Shown here: piece after piece, positions 44,963 through 53,313 of the stretch | Position numbering within the stretch: position 1 is the stretch's first letter | Layout: each line of letters begins with the position of its first letter | Assembly (NCBI RefSeq): GCF_001044395.1 | Contig: NZ_JANU01000002.1 | Coordinates: 1-64,000 of the forward strand | DNA length: 64,000 nucleotides | Reading direction: 5' to 3' | Origin: Caenimonas sp. SL110 | Lineage (GTDB): Bacteria; Pseudomonadota; Gammaproteobacteria; Burkholderiales; Burkholderiaceae_C | The notes under the pieces: model-generated | Seen by the model: the letters and a program-made list of their open reading frames with translations, nothing else | Told to the model about the DNA's origin: nothing | Databases searched by the model: none | Position numbers and translations under genes: made by a program

Positions 44963-45903
44963 CGGCTGGCACTACCCAGGAAACCCAGGGTGCCCAGGGC
45001 GAGCCGCGCGAGCTTGAGCCAGCTCTTGATATGCAGGGGATTGCTGCGCAGCGACTGGAGCAGGTAGGCGCGCGCGCGCGGGTCGTTTTGTTGTGCGAGG
45101 CAGCTACCGACGAAATACGCGGCCTCGCCGCGGCGGCTGCTGGAAGTCGAATCGCCCTTCGGTGCCGGGCGCAGGGCAGCCGCTTGCGCGAGCACCGGTG
45201 CATCGCTGGCGCCGCTGCGTCGCAGCGTCGCGGCCTGATCGATCAGCGCCCGCAGGGCCTGCTGCGTGGGACGATGGCGCGCGGTGATGCTGTCCAGGTC
45301 GAAGCGCGCCTCATACAGCACCTCGGGGCAGGCGTGAAAGCCGCCGATTTCGATCATGCGCGACCACAGGTCCACATCCTGCGCGAAGTAGAACGCGGGC
45401 CGGTAACCGCCGGCCTGCAGGTAGGCGGACCTGCGAAACATCACGCTTCCGTGATGGGGGTCGGGCACTGCGCCACCGGCAGGGCGGTCTTGCGGCGTGG
45501 TGGTCGTGGCGAGCGGCTCGCCTGCCGGACCCATCAGGCGATGCGCGCAACTCACGAAGGCGATCTGCGGCGAGCCGGCCAGGGCGCGCGCCTGAAGCGA
45601 CAGGCGGATCGGCAGCGAGATGTCGCCCACGTCCTGACGCGCGATGAACTCGCCGCGCGCCTCGTTGCAGCCGCGCACCAGCGCGCGCGTGAGGCCTGCA
45701 TTGGGCTGGGTTATCACGCGCAGCCTTGCATCGGCATGGGCCAGCCGAGCCAGCACTTGCGCAGATCCGTCCTGCGATCCGTCGTCGATGGCGATCAGCT
45801 CCAGCTCGCAATCGACTTGCGAAAGGATGCTCTGCACGGTCTCTTCCAGATGGGCTGCGCCGTTGTAGACGCCCATGACGACCGATACCAGCGGGGTAGT
45901 CAT
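44959..45903 (-). CDS. Family 2 glycosyltransferase
   Basis: A 314-residue GT-A enzyme with VSVVMGVYNGAAHLEETVQS, LIAIDDGSQDGSAQVLARL, the GEFIARQDVGDISLPIRL region where DxD is partly altered (RQDVGD), and PHHGSVMFRRSAYLQAGGY. It resembles GT2 enzymes of O-antigen and capsule loci. A 43-nt gap separates it from the gene upstream, one of the few real gaps in this run. Confidence 0.88.
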   Translation of the reverse strand: MTTPLVSVVMGVYNGAAHLEETVQSILSQVDCELELIAIDDGSQDGSAQVLARLAHADARLRVITQPNAGLTRALVRGCNEARGEFIARQDVGDISLPIRLSLQARALAGSPQIAFVSCAHRLMGPAGEPLATTTTPQDRPAGGAVPDPHHGSVMFRRSAYLQAGGYRPAFYFAQDVDLWSRMIEIGGFHACPEVLYEARFDLDSITARHRPTQQALRALIDQAATLRRSGASDAPVLAQAAALRPAPKGDSTSSSRRGEAAYFVGSCLAQQNDPRARAYLLQSLRSNPLHIKSWLKLARLALGTLGFLGSASR

Positions 45904-45946
45904 TGGAGGGGCGCCTTCATCGGGTCAGTATGCCGCAGCAACATCG

Positions 45947-46918
45947 TCAACTGCGGCGCTCATCGAGCCATTGCGACAGGCGCCCCATCGCCTTCCAGCC
46001 AAGGAGTTGGGCACCGGCGCGATAGAGTTTGTAGTCGAGGGCGGAGGCCCGCCTCGGGCCGGCTGCTTCACGTGATAGCTCGACCAGGCGGCGCGATTCG
46101 TTGACGAGGCCGGCTACGCCGCACTGGCGCGCCAGAAGAAATAGCGCACGCGAGAAATGCTGCATCTCAGGCTGGTCGGCCGTGATGCCTGCCGTGCGGG
46201 CATGTCCCAGGACCAATTCATGCGCGAGTGCGCGGTCGCGCAACTTGGAAGGGTTTGTCGTGCTCCCATAACTCAGGTGCCTTTCGGGCTCATGGGCGCG
46301 CGTAATCGATACAAACGTGTCAGCAAAGCACACTCGAACCTTCAATGATGCGGCGCGTGTGTCGTACTCCCAGTCTTCCTCGCTCCAGAGAGTGGTCCAC
46401 GGACCCAGGCGATCGGTCAATGATCGTCGATAGAGTGGCGTTTGCGTGACCCACCAGCGTCCCAGCAAAAACGCCGGAAAAAGCAAATCGTGTTTCTCTC
46501 CTGTGCGTCGATAGGCCCCAGGCTCGGGCGGTTGGCCGATCCAGGTGAACTGCGTCTTGCCGTAGGCGATGTCGCAGCCGGGGTTCTGGTCCAGTGCGTT
46601 GACCTGCGCCTGGAATTTTTCTGGAAGCAGCAGGTCGTCGCTATCGAGGTACTGGATGAACTCGCCTTGCGCCAGCAGCCGGCCCGCTTCGCGCGCGGCG
46701 CCTGGACCCGCGTTGTTGATGCGAGTCGACCTGACGAGCGCGGGGTGCTGGTCGATGAGCGCCTCAATCGTGGCGGGCGTGTCGTCGGTCGATCCGTCAT
46801 CGACGATGATGATTTCGATGGGCCGGTACGTTTGCGCGAGGACGCTTTGCACCGCCTCGACCAGCAGCGCCGAACGGTTGAAGACCGGAATGATCGTGGA
46901 GACGAGCGCAGCCATCAT
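45947..46918 (-). CDS. Family 2 glycosyltransferase
   Basis: A 323-residue GT-A enzyme: VSTIIPVFNRSALLVEAVQS, EIIIVDDGSTDDTPATIEAL, AAREAGRLLAQGEFIQYLDSDD and LWSEEDWEYDTRAASLKV. DSDD is the metal-binding motif. The first of two consecutive ATG codons (46918) overlaps the stop of the propeller protein gene. The C-terminal 100 residues are helical and unique to this protein in the window. Confidence 0.88.
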   Translation of the reverse strand: MMAALVSTIIPVFNRSALLVEAVQSVLAQTYRPIEIIIVDDGSTDDTPATIEALIDQHPALVRSTRINNAGPGAAREAGRLLAQGEFIQYLDSDDLLLPEKFQAQVNALDQNPGCDIAYGKTQFTWIGQPPEPGAYRRTGEKHDLLFPAFLLGRWWVTQTPLYRRSLTDRLGPWTTLWSEEDWEYDTRAASLKVRVCFADTFVSITRAHEPERHLSYGSTTNPSKLRDRALAHELVLGHARTAGITADQPEMQHFSRALFLLARQCGVAGLVNESRRLVELSREAAGPRRASALDYKLYRAGAQLLGWKAMGRLSQWLDERRS

Positions 46919-47880
46919 TTGTCTCGCGCTCCGAATCGACGTCGCAACGCGTCCCACGCGGGCAGATACCGCTCGGTGATGCGTCCGTCCACGCAGGCGA
47001 TCCAGCTGCCGTCGCCCAGCGGGTGGGCATCGATGTGATGCATGCCGTCGGCGTTCCAGCCTGATCCGCTGGCGCCGAGAATGGGCTCGCCGTCCGGGCG
47101 TTGCAGTTCTTCTTCAGCGAAGCGGTGCGCATCGAGTTCGACGATGCGAAATGCGCGCACCAGGCGTCCGTAGCTGTGTTGATAGTCCTGCGCGAAACGC
47201 ACAAGCTGTCCGTCGTGCATCACCACGCGGCCGCCCGGACGAGATCGCGCCCGGTTGCCTTGCAGCACCGGATTGGCACCGTGCGGATGCCACGGTCCCT
47301 CGGGGCGGTCAGCGTGATAGATCGTCATCAGGTCCTGTTGCCGGAAACCTTCGTTGGCAAAGATCCACCACCGGCCCGCATGCTGGAACATCGTGGCGTC
47401 CGCGAATTTGCCGGGCAGCAGTTCGCACTCGAACTTCCATTCGTGCGGAAACGACGTGGCCTTGTAGAGACGAAGGCTGTTGGCCGCTGCGGACTCCGGC
47501 AGCATGTAGAACGCGCCATCCCATTCGAAGACCTGCGGATACGACAGGTGAAAGGGTTCAGCCAGCACAACCCGGTCGAAGGTCCATGACACGCAGTCAT
47601 CGCTTTGCGCAAGACCGATCTCGCCGCGCCCGGACTGCAGGTTCTCGATCTCGAAGAACATGTACCAGCGGCCTGCGTGCTGCACCATGAACGGGTCGGC
47701 CACACCGCTGGCCCGGATGCCGCGCAAGGAGGCTGTCGAAAGCGCGAGCCCGCCCGGCAGGTCAGGGTGCGGGGTCAGCTCGGTCGGGCTCGCTCCGGTG
47801 TAGATGCCAATCGACCAGTGCGCTCGCGAGGCGGGCTTGAAGAGCCGGGCATAGCTGGCCAGGCGGGAGAGCAGCGTCAT
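46915..47880 (-). CDS. Beta-propeller protein like the N-terminal domain of GINT1
   Basis: A 321-residue protein with repeated blade-like units: DPFMVQHAGRWYMFFEI, YPQVFEWDGAFYMLPES, DATMFQHAGRWWIFAN and VVMHDGQLVRFAQDYQ. This pattern fits a five-bladed GH43-like propeller. Related domains occur at the N terminus of plant glucosamine inositolphosphorylceramide transferase and in bacterial polysaccharide loci. It could act as a glycosyltransferase, glycosidase or sugar-binding partner; no function is proven. Overlaps ATGA with both neighbours. Confidence 0.7.
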   Translation of the reverse strand: MTLLSRLASYARLFKPASRAHWSIGIYTGASPTELTPHPDLPGGLALSTASLRGIRASGVADPFMVQHAGRWYMFFEIENLQSGRGEIGLAQSDDCVSWTFDRVVLAEPFHLSYPQVFEWDGAFYMLPESAAANSLRLYKATSFPHEWKFECELLPGKFADATMFQHAGRWWIFANEGFRQQDLMTIYHADRPEGPWHPHGANPVLQGNRARSRPGGRVVMHDGQLVRFAQDYQHSYGRLVRAFRIVELDAHRFAEEELQRPDGEPILGASGSGWNADGMHHIDAHPLGDGSWIACVDGRITERYLPAWDALRRRFGARDK

Positions 47881-49070
47881 CCACGCCCCCTTCGCCTTGG
47901 TGCGTTGTCAATCGCAGTGAGTGCCAATGCTTCCAGCTGCTTGCCAATCGCAGGCCAGCTGAAATCCTTGCGCGCACGAGCCCATCCTGTGGCTCCCAGC
48001 AACGCGAGGTGTTCGCGCGAAGCGGCCGCACGGGACAGGGCTTGCTCCAGCGCGACTGCATCCCCCGGCGTCGCCAGGTGACCGTTCTGTCCGTCCGCGA
48101 CCATGGACGGAATGCCGCCGATGTTGCTCGCGACGACAGGCGTTCCACACACCATCGCTTCCAGGATGACAAGCGGCAACGCTTCGGATAGCGAAGGAAG
48201 GCACACGATGTCCGCGCGGCGGTAGCGCGCGCCCAGTTCTTGCCGAGGCACAGCACCCAGGAACTTCGCGTTGACGCCTAGCGACCGCGCCAGCATTTCG
48301 AGGTGGCTTCGTTCAGGGCCATCTCCTGCCAGGACCAGCTCGATGCGATGCGATGTGTGTGAGGCTGCCGCTTTCAGCAGGCCGTCAAGGCCCTTGATGG
48401 GCAGGAGGCCGCCGACATAGAGCAGTTGCAGTGTGTCGTTGACAAGAAACTCCCCGGGGATGCGCGGATGCGTCTCGCGCAGCCCGATGGTCTCGGGCTC
48501 GATGCCATGCGCAATCAGGTGCACGTGAGCGGGCGGCGCGCCGTGCTCAATTGCGGCTTCCGCGATTGCCGGACTGATGGCATGGATGGCATCGGCGACA
48601 ACATGCGTGCGGCGCGTGGCCCATCGATACAGGGCCGTGAGATCCCATGTGTAGGTGCCCGGCGGCCGCTCGAAGATATTGCCGTGCACGGTGATGATCA
48701 CGGCGGCGCCCAGCCTGGACCGCAAGGGACCGGCCACGAGTGCGGCGATCGTGTGGCCGTGGCACCAGATCGCATCGACCGGGCCTTGCGCTTGCAGTTC
48801 GATGATGGCCTGTCGGGCGGCCCATGCGAATGACAGCTCGTTGGGGACGTGGCAAAAGCGTCGCAGCCAGTCCCAGCGCACAGGGCGCACGATCGTTCTT
48901 CCGATGTGGGCAGGAAGGTCATGGGGAACAGATTGCGTGACCACATGCACCTGGAATTGGCTGGACAGCAAGTGCGCGTGGCGCAGCGCTATGCCCGCAA
49001 CGCTTGCGCCGCCTCCAATGGCGGGCGCGACGATGACGATGCGCTTGCGCGATTGGAGCGGCTCAGTCAA
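47877..49070 (-). CDS. Family 4 glycosyltransferase
   Basis: A 397-residue GT-B enzyme: IVIVAPAIGGGASVAGIALR, ISPAIAEAAIEHGAPPAHVH, LLYVGGLLPIKGLDGLLKA, VLAGDGPERSHLEMLARSLG and PSLSEALPLVILEAMVCGTP with the E-x7-E motif. The TTG at 49070 has GGAG 9 nt upstream and overlaps the preceding stop by 8 nt. An upstream ATG at 49103 would overlap by 41 nt and has no ribosome binding site. Confidence 0.9.
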   Translation of the reverse strand: MTEPLQSRKRIVIVAPAIGGGASVAGIALRHAHLLSSQFQVHVVTQSVPHDLPAHIGRTIVRPVRWDWLRRFCHVPNELSFAWAARQAIIELQAQGPVDAIWCHGHTIAALVAGPLRSRLGAAVIITVHGNIFERPPGTYTWDLTALYRWATRRTHVVADAIHAISPAIAEAAIEHGAPPAHVHLIAHGIEPETIGLRETHPRIPGEFLVNDTLQLLYVGGLLPIKGLDGLLKAAASHTSHRIELVLAGDGPERSHLEMLARSLGVNAKFLGAVPRQELGARYRRADIVCLPSLSEALPLVILEAMVCGTPVVASNIGGIPSMVADGQNGHLATPGDAVALEQALSRAAASREHLALLGATGWARARKDFSWPAIGKQLEALALTAIDNAPRRRGRG

Positions 49071-49998
49071 CCCAGTGCACTCCGTCGCCGCCGCGCAAGG
49101 CATTGGCCATCCATGAAACGTTGGTCGTGCGCGAGCCGATGAAAAAGCGCGCGTCGCGCATCAGCTCCAATTGCGCGAAGAAGCGCAGGGTTTGCCGTCG
49201 GCGCTCGCTGGCAGGCAGGCTGCTGAAGTCGCGATGAACGTATCCCTTCGATGCGGGATCGGTCAACGTCAGCACATTGAAGTCCGGCAAGGCCTTGCGC
49301 ACCTCGTCCACCACGCTCGCGTCGTCGGTTGCCAGGAACAGGGTGCGCAGCGAGCCGGCGTGCTGCGCAATGGCCTGAACGTAGCGTTGCACGCCCACAT
49401 AACCGTGCTCCATGAGCTTGTCTCCGCGACGCACGCAAATGGCGAAATAGCTCGAAGACTCGGGCAGCAGGTTCGCCTGCTCCTTGATCTGCCGGACCTC
49501 GCGCAAGGTCTGCGCGTTGTAGCGCCACAGGACTTCAATCAGGGCCTGTCGGTCCTTCAGGAAGTCGTTGGCGGCGATGCCGCGCTGACCCTGTCCGGTG
49601 ACTTGGTCCAGCGCGTCGAACGAAAAGTAGTCGGACGCAGGCTGCACGGTTGCGCGCAGCCACGCGCCGGCAAACGTCTTGAGAAACGGCAGGCGGCGGG
49701 CGTAGGGAAACGCGTGCACATTGAGCTTGTCCAGCAACGGCCCGCGCGCCTCTTCGCAAAACGGCTCGAAGTAGTCGGTCCAGCCGCGCGCCGTGATGAA
49801 GCCAACAGGCCGGCGCACTTCGCCAAACCTGAAGCCAACGTCGTTTTGCAGGCACCACATCAGCTTGCCCACAAAGCCCAGGTAATCGGCACCGAAGCCC
49901 GCGCTCCGGTCGCATCCGAACGAGTACACCAGCGTGCGGTCCTTGCCTGTGACCGCGTCGCGCAAACTTTGTGGGGTGAGACCCTGGAATCCACTCAT
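49063..49998 (-). CDS. Putative fucosyltransferase of the NodZ/FUT8 (GT23-like) fold
   Basis: A 311-residue protein resembling the C-terminal catalytic part of alpha-1,6-fucosyltransferases. The key element is FAICVRRGDKLMEHGYVGVQ, matching the HxRxGDK donor motif of NodZ and FUT8, followed by LFLATDDASVVDEVRKALP and RFFIGSRTTNVSWMANALRG. No GDP-fucose synthesis genes (gmd, fcl) are in the window. ATG at 49998 is preferred because the longer frame is antisense to the acyltransferase gene. It heads the second minus-strand gene run. Confidence 0.65.
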   Translation of the reverse strand: MSGFQGLTPQSLRDAVTGKDRTLVYSFGCDRSAGFGADYLGFVGKLMWCLQNDVGFRFGEVRRPVGFITARGWTDYFEPFCEEARGPLLDKLNVHAFPYARRLPFLKTFAGAWLRATVQPASDYFSFDALDQVTGQGQRGIAANDFLKDRQALIEVLWRYNAQTLREVRQIKEQANLLPESSSYFAICVRRGDKLMEHGYVGVQRYVQAIAQHAGSLRTLFLATDDASVVDEVRKALPDFNVLTLTDPASKGYVHRDFSSLPASERRRQTLRFFAQLELMRDARFFIGSRTTNVSWMANALRGGDGVHWVD

Positions 49999-50019
49999 GA
50001 TCTGCGAGAACGGGGTACT

Positions 50020-50049
50020 GCCATAGGTGTGTCGGATTGTGAACGACAA
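50020..50049 (-). promoter_or_regulatory. Possible promoter of the second polysaccharide gene run
   Basis: On the minus strand TTGTCG (50049-50044) and TATGGC (50025-50020) are 18 bp apart, inside the 60-bp gap between the divergent fucosyltransferase-like and acyltransferase genes. Each matches the sigma-70 consensus only partly. No equally good element is seen for the plus-strand gene. Confidence 0.25.
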
Positions 50050-50058
50050 TTCCCCGCG

Positions 50059-51426
50059 ATGACAACGTTGCACAGCGCCGATGATCCGAGGCAAACGCGC
50101 CATCGAAGCCTTGACGGTCTGCGCGGCGTCGGCGCGCTTTGCGTCATGGTGCATCACTTCATCGCGGGCTTTCTTCCGGCTGCCTACTTCGGTGCGAAGG
50201 GCGTCAACACCAATGCATTCCAGGACTGGCTGGCCGGTTCTCCGTTGGTGGTTTTCTACAACGGCTCTTTCGCTGTCCACGCATTTTTCGCGCTGTCCGG
50301 TTTTGTCATCGCCCAGTCGATGTCGCCCAACGCAGTGCCGTTGACACTGCTGGTGGGCAGGCGCTACTTGCGGCTCGCCGTTCCGATGCTGGTGAGTGCA
50401 TGCCTGGCCTTCGTGCTCCTGAAGGTGTTCGGTGACTCGTCGCGTGCAGCGGCCCAGGTGGTTGGAAATCCGTGGCTGCAGTGGTATCACAACCCTTCCC
50501 CTACCTTTTTCCAGGCCGCGTGGGACGCCGTGTTCAACCCGTTCCGATTTGGGGAGTCGAACATCAACCGCGTCCTTTGGACCATGCGGGTCGAGCTGTT
50601 CGGTTCGATCGCGATCTACCTTGTTTACAGGTTGGTGCCGCGGCAGGCGGTGGTGCCGTGCCTCTTCGCCCTGCTTGTGCTGACGATTCCCGCGCGATTC
50701 GGGCTAGGCGCTTACATGGGCATGGCAGGTGGGGCCTTGTTGTTCGAAGCGCACGCGAGCGGCCATCTGGACAAGTTGCGCGCGGGGCTTCTCGGGCCAT
50801 TGCTGATCGTTGCCGGTTTGCTGCTCGGCGGCCGCGCGGCGCGCGATCCGGCAGAGACACACTTCTACGTCTTGCACCAGGCGCTGTCGGTGGTTGCGAG
50901 CTCGTTTGAATTCACACTCGCGCTCGGCGCCATTTTGCTGCTGGCGGGTGTGCTGCTCACGTCGGGCGCGCATCGGTTCCTGGAGCGGCGCGTTCCGCAG
51001 TTCCTCGGGCGGATTTCCTTTGCGCTGTACCTGGTTCACATCCCGTTGATGACGACGCTGGTCACCTGCGTATATCTCCTGTTGCCCGCAACTTCCGCCC
51101 GCTGGCTGTTCGCGCTGCCGGTCTATCTCGTTGCAGCATTTGGCGTGGCGTGGCTCATGACGCGGTTCGTCGACGAGCCGCTGACCCGTCAATTGCGGCG
51201 CGTGAAGGAATTTCCGGCCCAGACCTGGTTGCGCGTCTTGCACGCCGTGCTGGCGGCGCTGCTGGTCGGGTTGGTGGGATGGCGGCTGCGGGGCGACGTG
51301 CTGTCCATGTTGGTTGCGCTCGTCGGTTATGCCGGCGTGTTCCTCGTCGGCCAGCTCTTGTTGGTCAGGCGGCCTGCCGCAGTTTCCTCAGCGCCTCGAT
51401 CCGCTCGCGAGGATCGACTGCCCTGA
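50059..51426 (+). CDS. Acyltransferase 3 (OafA/YrhL-like) membrane protein
   Basis: Integral membrane O-acyltransferase of 455 residues, usually O-acetylating surface sugars. It has the N-terminal RSLDGLRGVGALCVMVHHFI with the paired conserved His, FALSGFVIAQSM, RRYLRLAVPMLVSACLAF, WTMRVELFGSIAIYLVY and ISFALYLVHIPLM, and about ten membrane helices. It is the only plus-strand gene in the polysaccharide locus. Its last 62 nt overlap the 3' end of the convergent GT2 gene. The start at 50059 matches the family N terminus. Confidence 0.92.
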   Translation: MTTLHSADDPRQTRHRSLDGLRGVGALCVMVHHFIAGFLPAAYFGAKGVNTNAFQDWLAGSPLVVFYNGSFAVHAFFALSGFVIAQSMSPNAVPLTLLVGRRYLRLAVPMLVSACLAFVLLKVFGDSSRAAAQVVGNPWLQWYHNPSPTFFQAAWDAVFNPFRFGESNINRVLWTMRVELFGSIAIYLVYRLVPRQAVVPCLFALLVLTIPARFGLGAYMGMAGGALLFEAHASGHLDKLRAGLLGPLLIVAGLLLGGRAARDPAETHFYVLHQALSVVASSFEFTLALGAILLLAGVLLTSGAHRFLERRVPQFLGRISFALYLVHIPLMTTLVTCVYLLLPATSARWLFALPVYLVAAFGVAWLMTRFVDEPLTRQLRRVKEFPAQTWLRVLHAVLAALLVGLVGWRLRGDVLSMLVALVGYAGVFLVGQLLLVRRPAAVSSAPRSAREDRLP

Positions 51427-52390
51427 GTTTCTGGTAGTGCAGGGCCGTCTGGTACTGCGCATCGCGCTTGCCTGGTTGCGCCGCATGCCACAGGTGCACG
51501 ATGGGTAGATAAGCCCAGGGCCACACCCGCAGCGTCTGCGCGCGCTCCCAGAATTCGTTGTCTTCGCCGCCCCATCCGATGAACGATTCGTCCATGCCGC
51601 CGATGCGCTCGAACGCGTCGCGGGTGATCGCGATGCTGCCGCCTGCTTCCAGGTTTTGCACGATGGTTTCGGGCGCTGCATCCAGCAATGCGGCCTGGCC
51701 CTCAAAGATGCGTCGTGTGTGATCCGCATCGAGGTAGAACACGAAGCGCTTCAGGTTCACCACGTGGTAGCCCTGGGCCATGCGCGCTATGACCTGCGCC
51801 GCATAGTCCACCGGCACCAGCATGTCGTTGTCGTGCAGGATCACGATGGGGGCCCGCGCTGCGTCGGTACCCGCGTTCAGCGACCACGAGCGGCAGTAAG
51901 GCACGCCGGCGTCGGCCGGCGGTGTGTGGACCAGGCGCACCCAGTCGGGCAGGTGCGGCGCGAGCGTGGCCTGCACGTCCTGTTCGACCACGACACATTC
52001 GATGCGCGCGCCGTCCTGGGCGGCAATGCTCTCCAGCGTTGCGAGCAGGTGCGGCAGCCGCGCTTGCCCGCGATGTCCGATGACGAAGCAGACCTGCGGC
52101 TGTTGCGATGTGTCTGGCGTGAAGGTCTTCGCGCGGCGCACCGGATGCGCGTGGAGCGCCCGGCGCATCAGCGCACGACCGAGGGCGGGAACGTGTTGCG
52201 GTGCATGCAGTTCGCGGGTCCATTCCCAGTCGCAGCGATAGCCGATTCCGTCCGGGCCGGGGTCCAGCCGCTCATCGCGGTTGCGTGCGGTGAGCCAGGC
52301 ACCCGCGCCGCCTGCGAGCGCAGGAAGATAGACAGGCAGGTCCTTGACCAGCACGCCCATCAACGTCCGTGCTCGCCGCAGGGCTGTCAT
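51365..52390 (-). CDS. Family 2 glycosyltransferase with galactosyltransferase-type C-terminal domain
   Basis: A 341-residue GT-A enzyme. After a polar N-terminal region it has VCFVIGHRGQARLPHLLATL, CRSWSLNAGTDAARAPIVIL, HDNDMLVPVDY (DxD) and the C-terminal motif GGMDESFIGWGGEDNEFWER. That motif is typical of the Glyco_transf_7C domain of galactosyl- and N-acetylgalactosaminyltransferases and chondroitin-type synthases. GalE is encoded in the same locus, so a UDP-Gal or UDP-GalNAc donor is plausible. Confidence 0.88.
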   Translation of the reverse strand: MTALRRARTLMGVLVKDLPVYLPALAGGAGAWLTARNRDERLDPGPDGIGYRCDWEWTRELHAPQHVPALGRALMRRALHAHPVRRAKTFTPDTSQQPQVCFVIGHRGQARLPHLLATLESIAAQDGARIECVVVEQDVQATLAPHLPDWVRLVHTPPADAGVPYCRSWSLNAGTDAARAPIVILHDNDMLVPVDYAAQVIARMAQGYHVVNLKRFVFYLDADHTRRIFEGQAALLDAAPETIVQNLEAGGSIAITRDAFERIGGMDESFIGWGGEDNEFWERAQTLRVWPWAYLPIVHLWHAAQPGKRDAQYQTALHYQKLRAVDPRERIEALRKLRQAA

Positions 52391-53313
52391 GCGATCTCGC
52401 GCACCGGCAGGCCGCGCGGTTCACGCTCGGGGATCGCGGTGTCGGGCAGGCCGACCTGGCCGGCCTTGAGGTCCGCCAGGAACTGGCGCGAACGCTGGCC
52501 GATGTAATCCAGCGGGATCAGCGACTTGTCCGGCTGCTGCGCGGAGTGCTCGTTGTCCAGTTGCCGCTCATACCAGTTGTGATAGTGCGTCACTTCGCCA
52601 TCGATGCTGTAGAAGTTGCCCAGCCCGTATTCGAGGTGCGCCAGCTCGTCGTCCCAGCAGCGCACATCGGGTCGCGGCACATACAGCGCCTGTTCGATGT
52701 GGCGCGAGGTGTGCACCTTCATCGGCTGCCAGCCAAAGCCATGCTGCGCCAGTTCTTCGGGCAGGTAGTGCGTCACATTGGCCGAGTAGAAGTTGACGAT
52801 GCGCTGCGGCATCTTCATCTTGAACCGCTGCACCCACCGCACCTTGCGGATGCGGCGCAGCGCCTCGGTGCGAAAGAGCATGAACGAGCTTTCGGGCTTG
52901 TCCTTGCCCCAGGGGCGCGTGTAGGGGCCGCAGCCGATGTCTTGCGGTGACACCAGCGCCGTCGATGGCGTCATCCTTGCCCTGCACAGCTCAAACCACT
53001 TCGGGTTCAGCAGCAAGGTGTCCGCGTGGATGAACAGGGTGTACGGCGCATTCGACCAGTGCAGCATCTTGTTCAGTGCGTCGGGCAGGCTGTAGGCGCG
53101 TACCTCGACGCGGCAGCCGTGCGCTTTGGCAATGGCCGCCGTGGCATCGGTGGATGCGTTGTCAAGCACGCCGACCTGGTAGTCGATGCCGGCGCAGGTC
53201 GCTTCGATCTGCCGCAGGCAGGGTTCGAGAAAGAGGGCACTGTTCCAGGTCGGAATGGCGATGAAGAGTTCGGGTTTGGAGCGCATGGGGCGAGGTTCAG
53301 GGTGCTGCTTCAT
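52387..53313 (-). CDS. Family 2 glycosyltransferase
   Basis: A 308-residue GT-A enzyme: LFIAIPTWNSALFLEPCLRQ, VGVLDNASTDATAAIAKA, LFIHADTLLLNPKWFELCRA (HADT replaces the usual DxD) and VNFYSANVTHYLPEELAQ. The second half (TSRHIEQALYVPRPDVR, THYHNWYERQLDNEHS) does not resemble common GT2 tails. ATGA overlaps on both sides fix start and stop. Confidence 0.87.
   Translation of the reverse strand: MKQHPEPRPMRSKPELFIAIPTWNSALFLEPCLRQIEATCAGIDYQVGVLDNASTDATAAIAKAHGCRVEVRAYSLPDALNKMLHWSNAPYTLFIHADTLLLNPKWFELCRARMTPSTALVSPQDIGCGPYTRPWGKDKPESSFMLFRTEALRRIRKVRWVQRFKMKMPQRIVNFYSANVTHYLPEELAQHGFGWQPMKVHTSRHIEQALYVPRPDVRCWDDELAHLEYGLGNFYSIDGEVTHYHNWYERQLDNEHSAQQPDKSLIPLDYIGQRSRQFLADLKAGQVGLPDTAIPEREPRGLPVREIA

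Noticed and set aside
49171-50058. Upstream extension of the acyltransferase frame
   Set aside because: The part before 50059 is antisense to the FUT8-like gene; the family N terminus (RSLDGLRG) begins just after the ATG at 50059.
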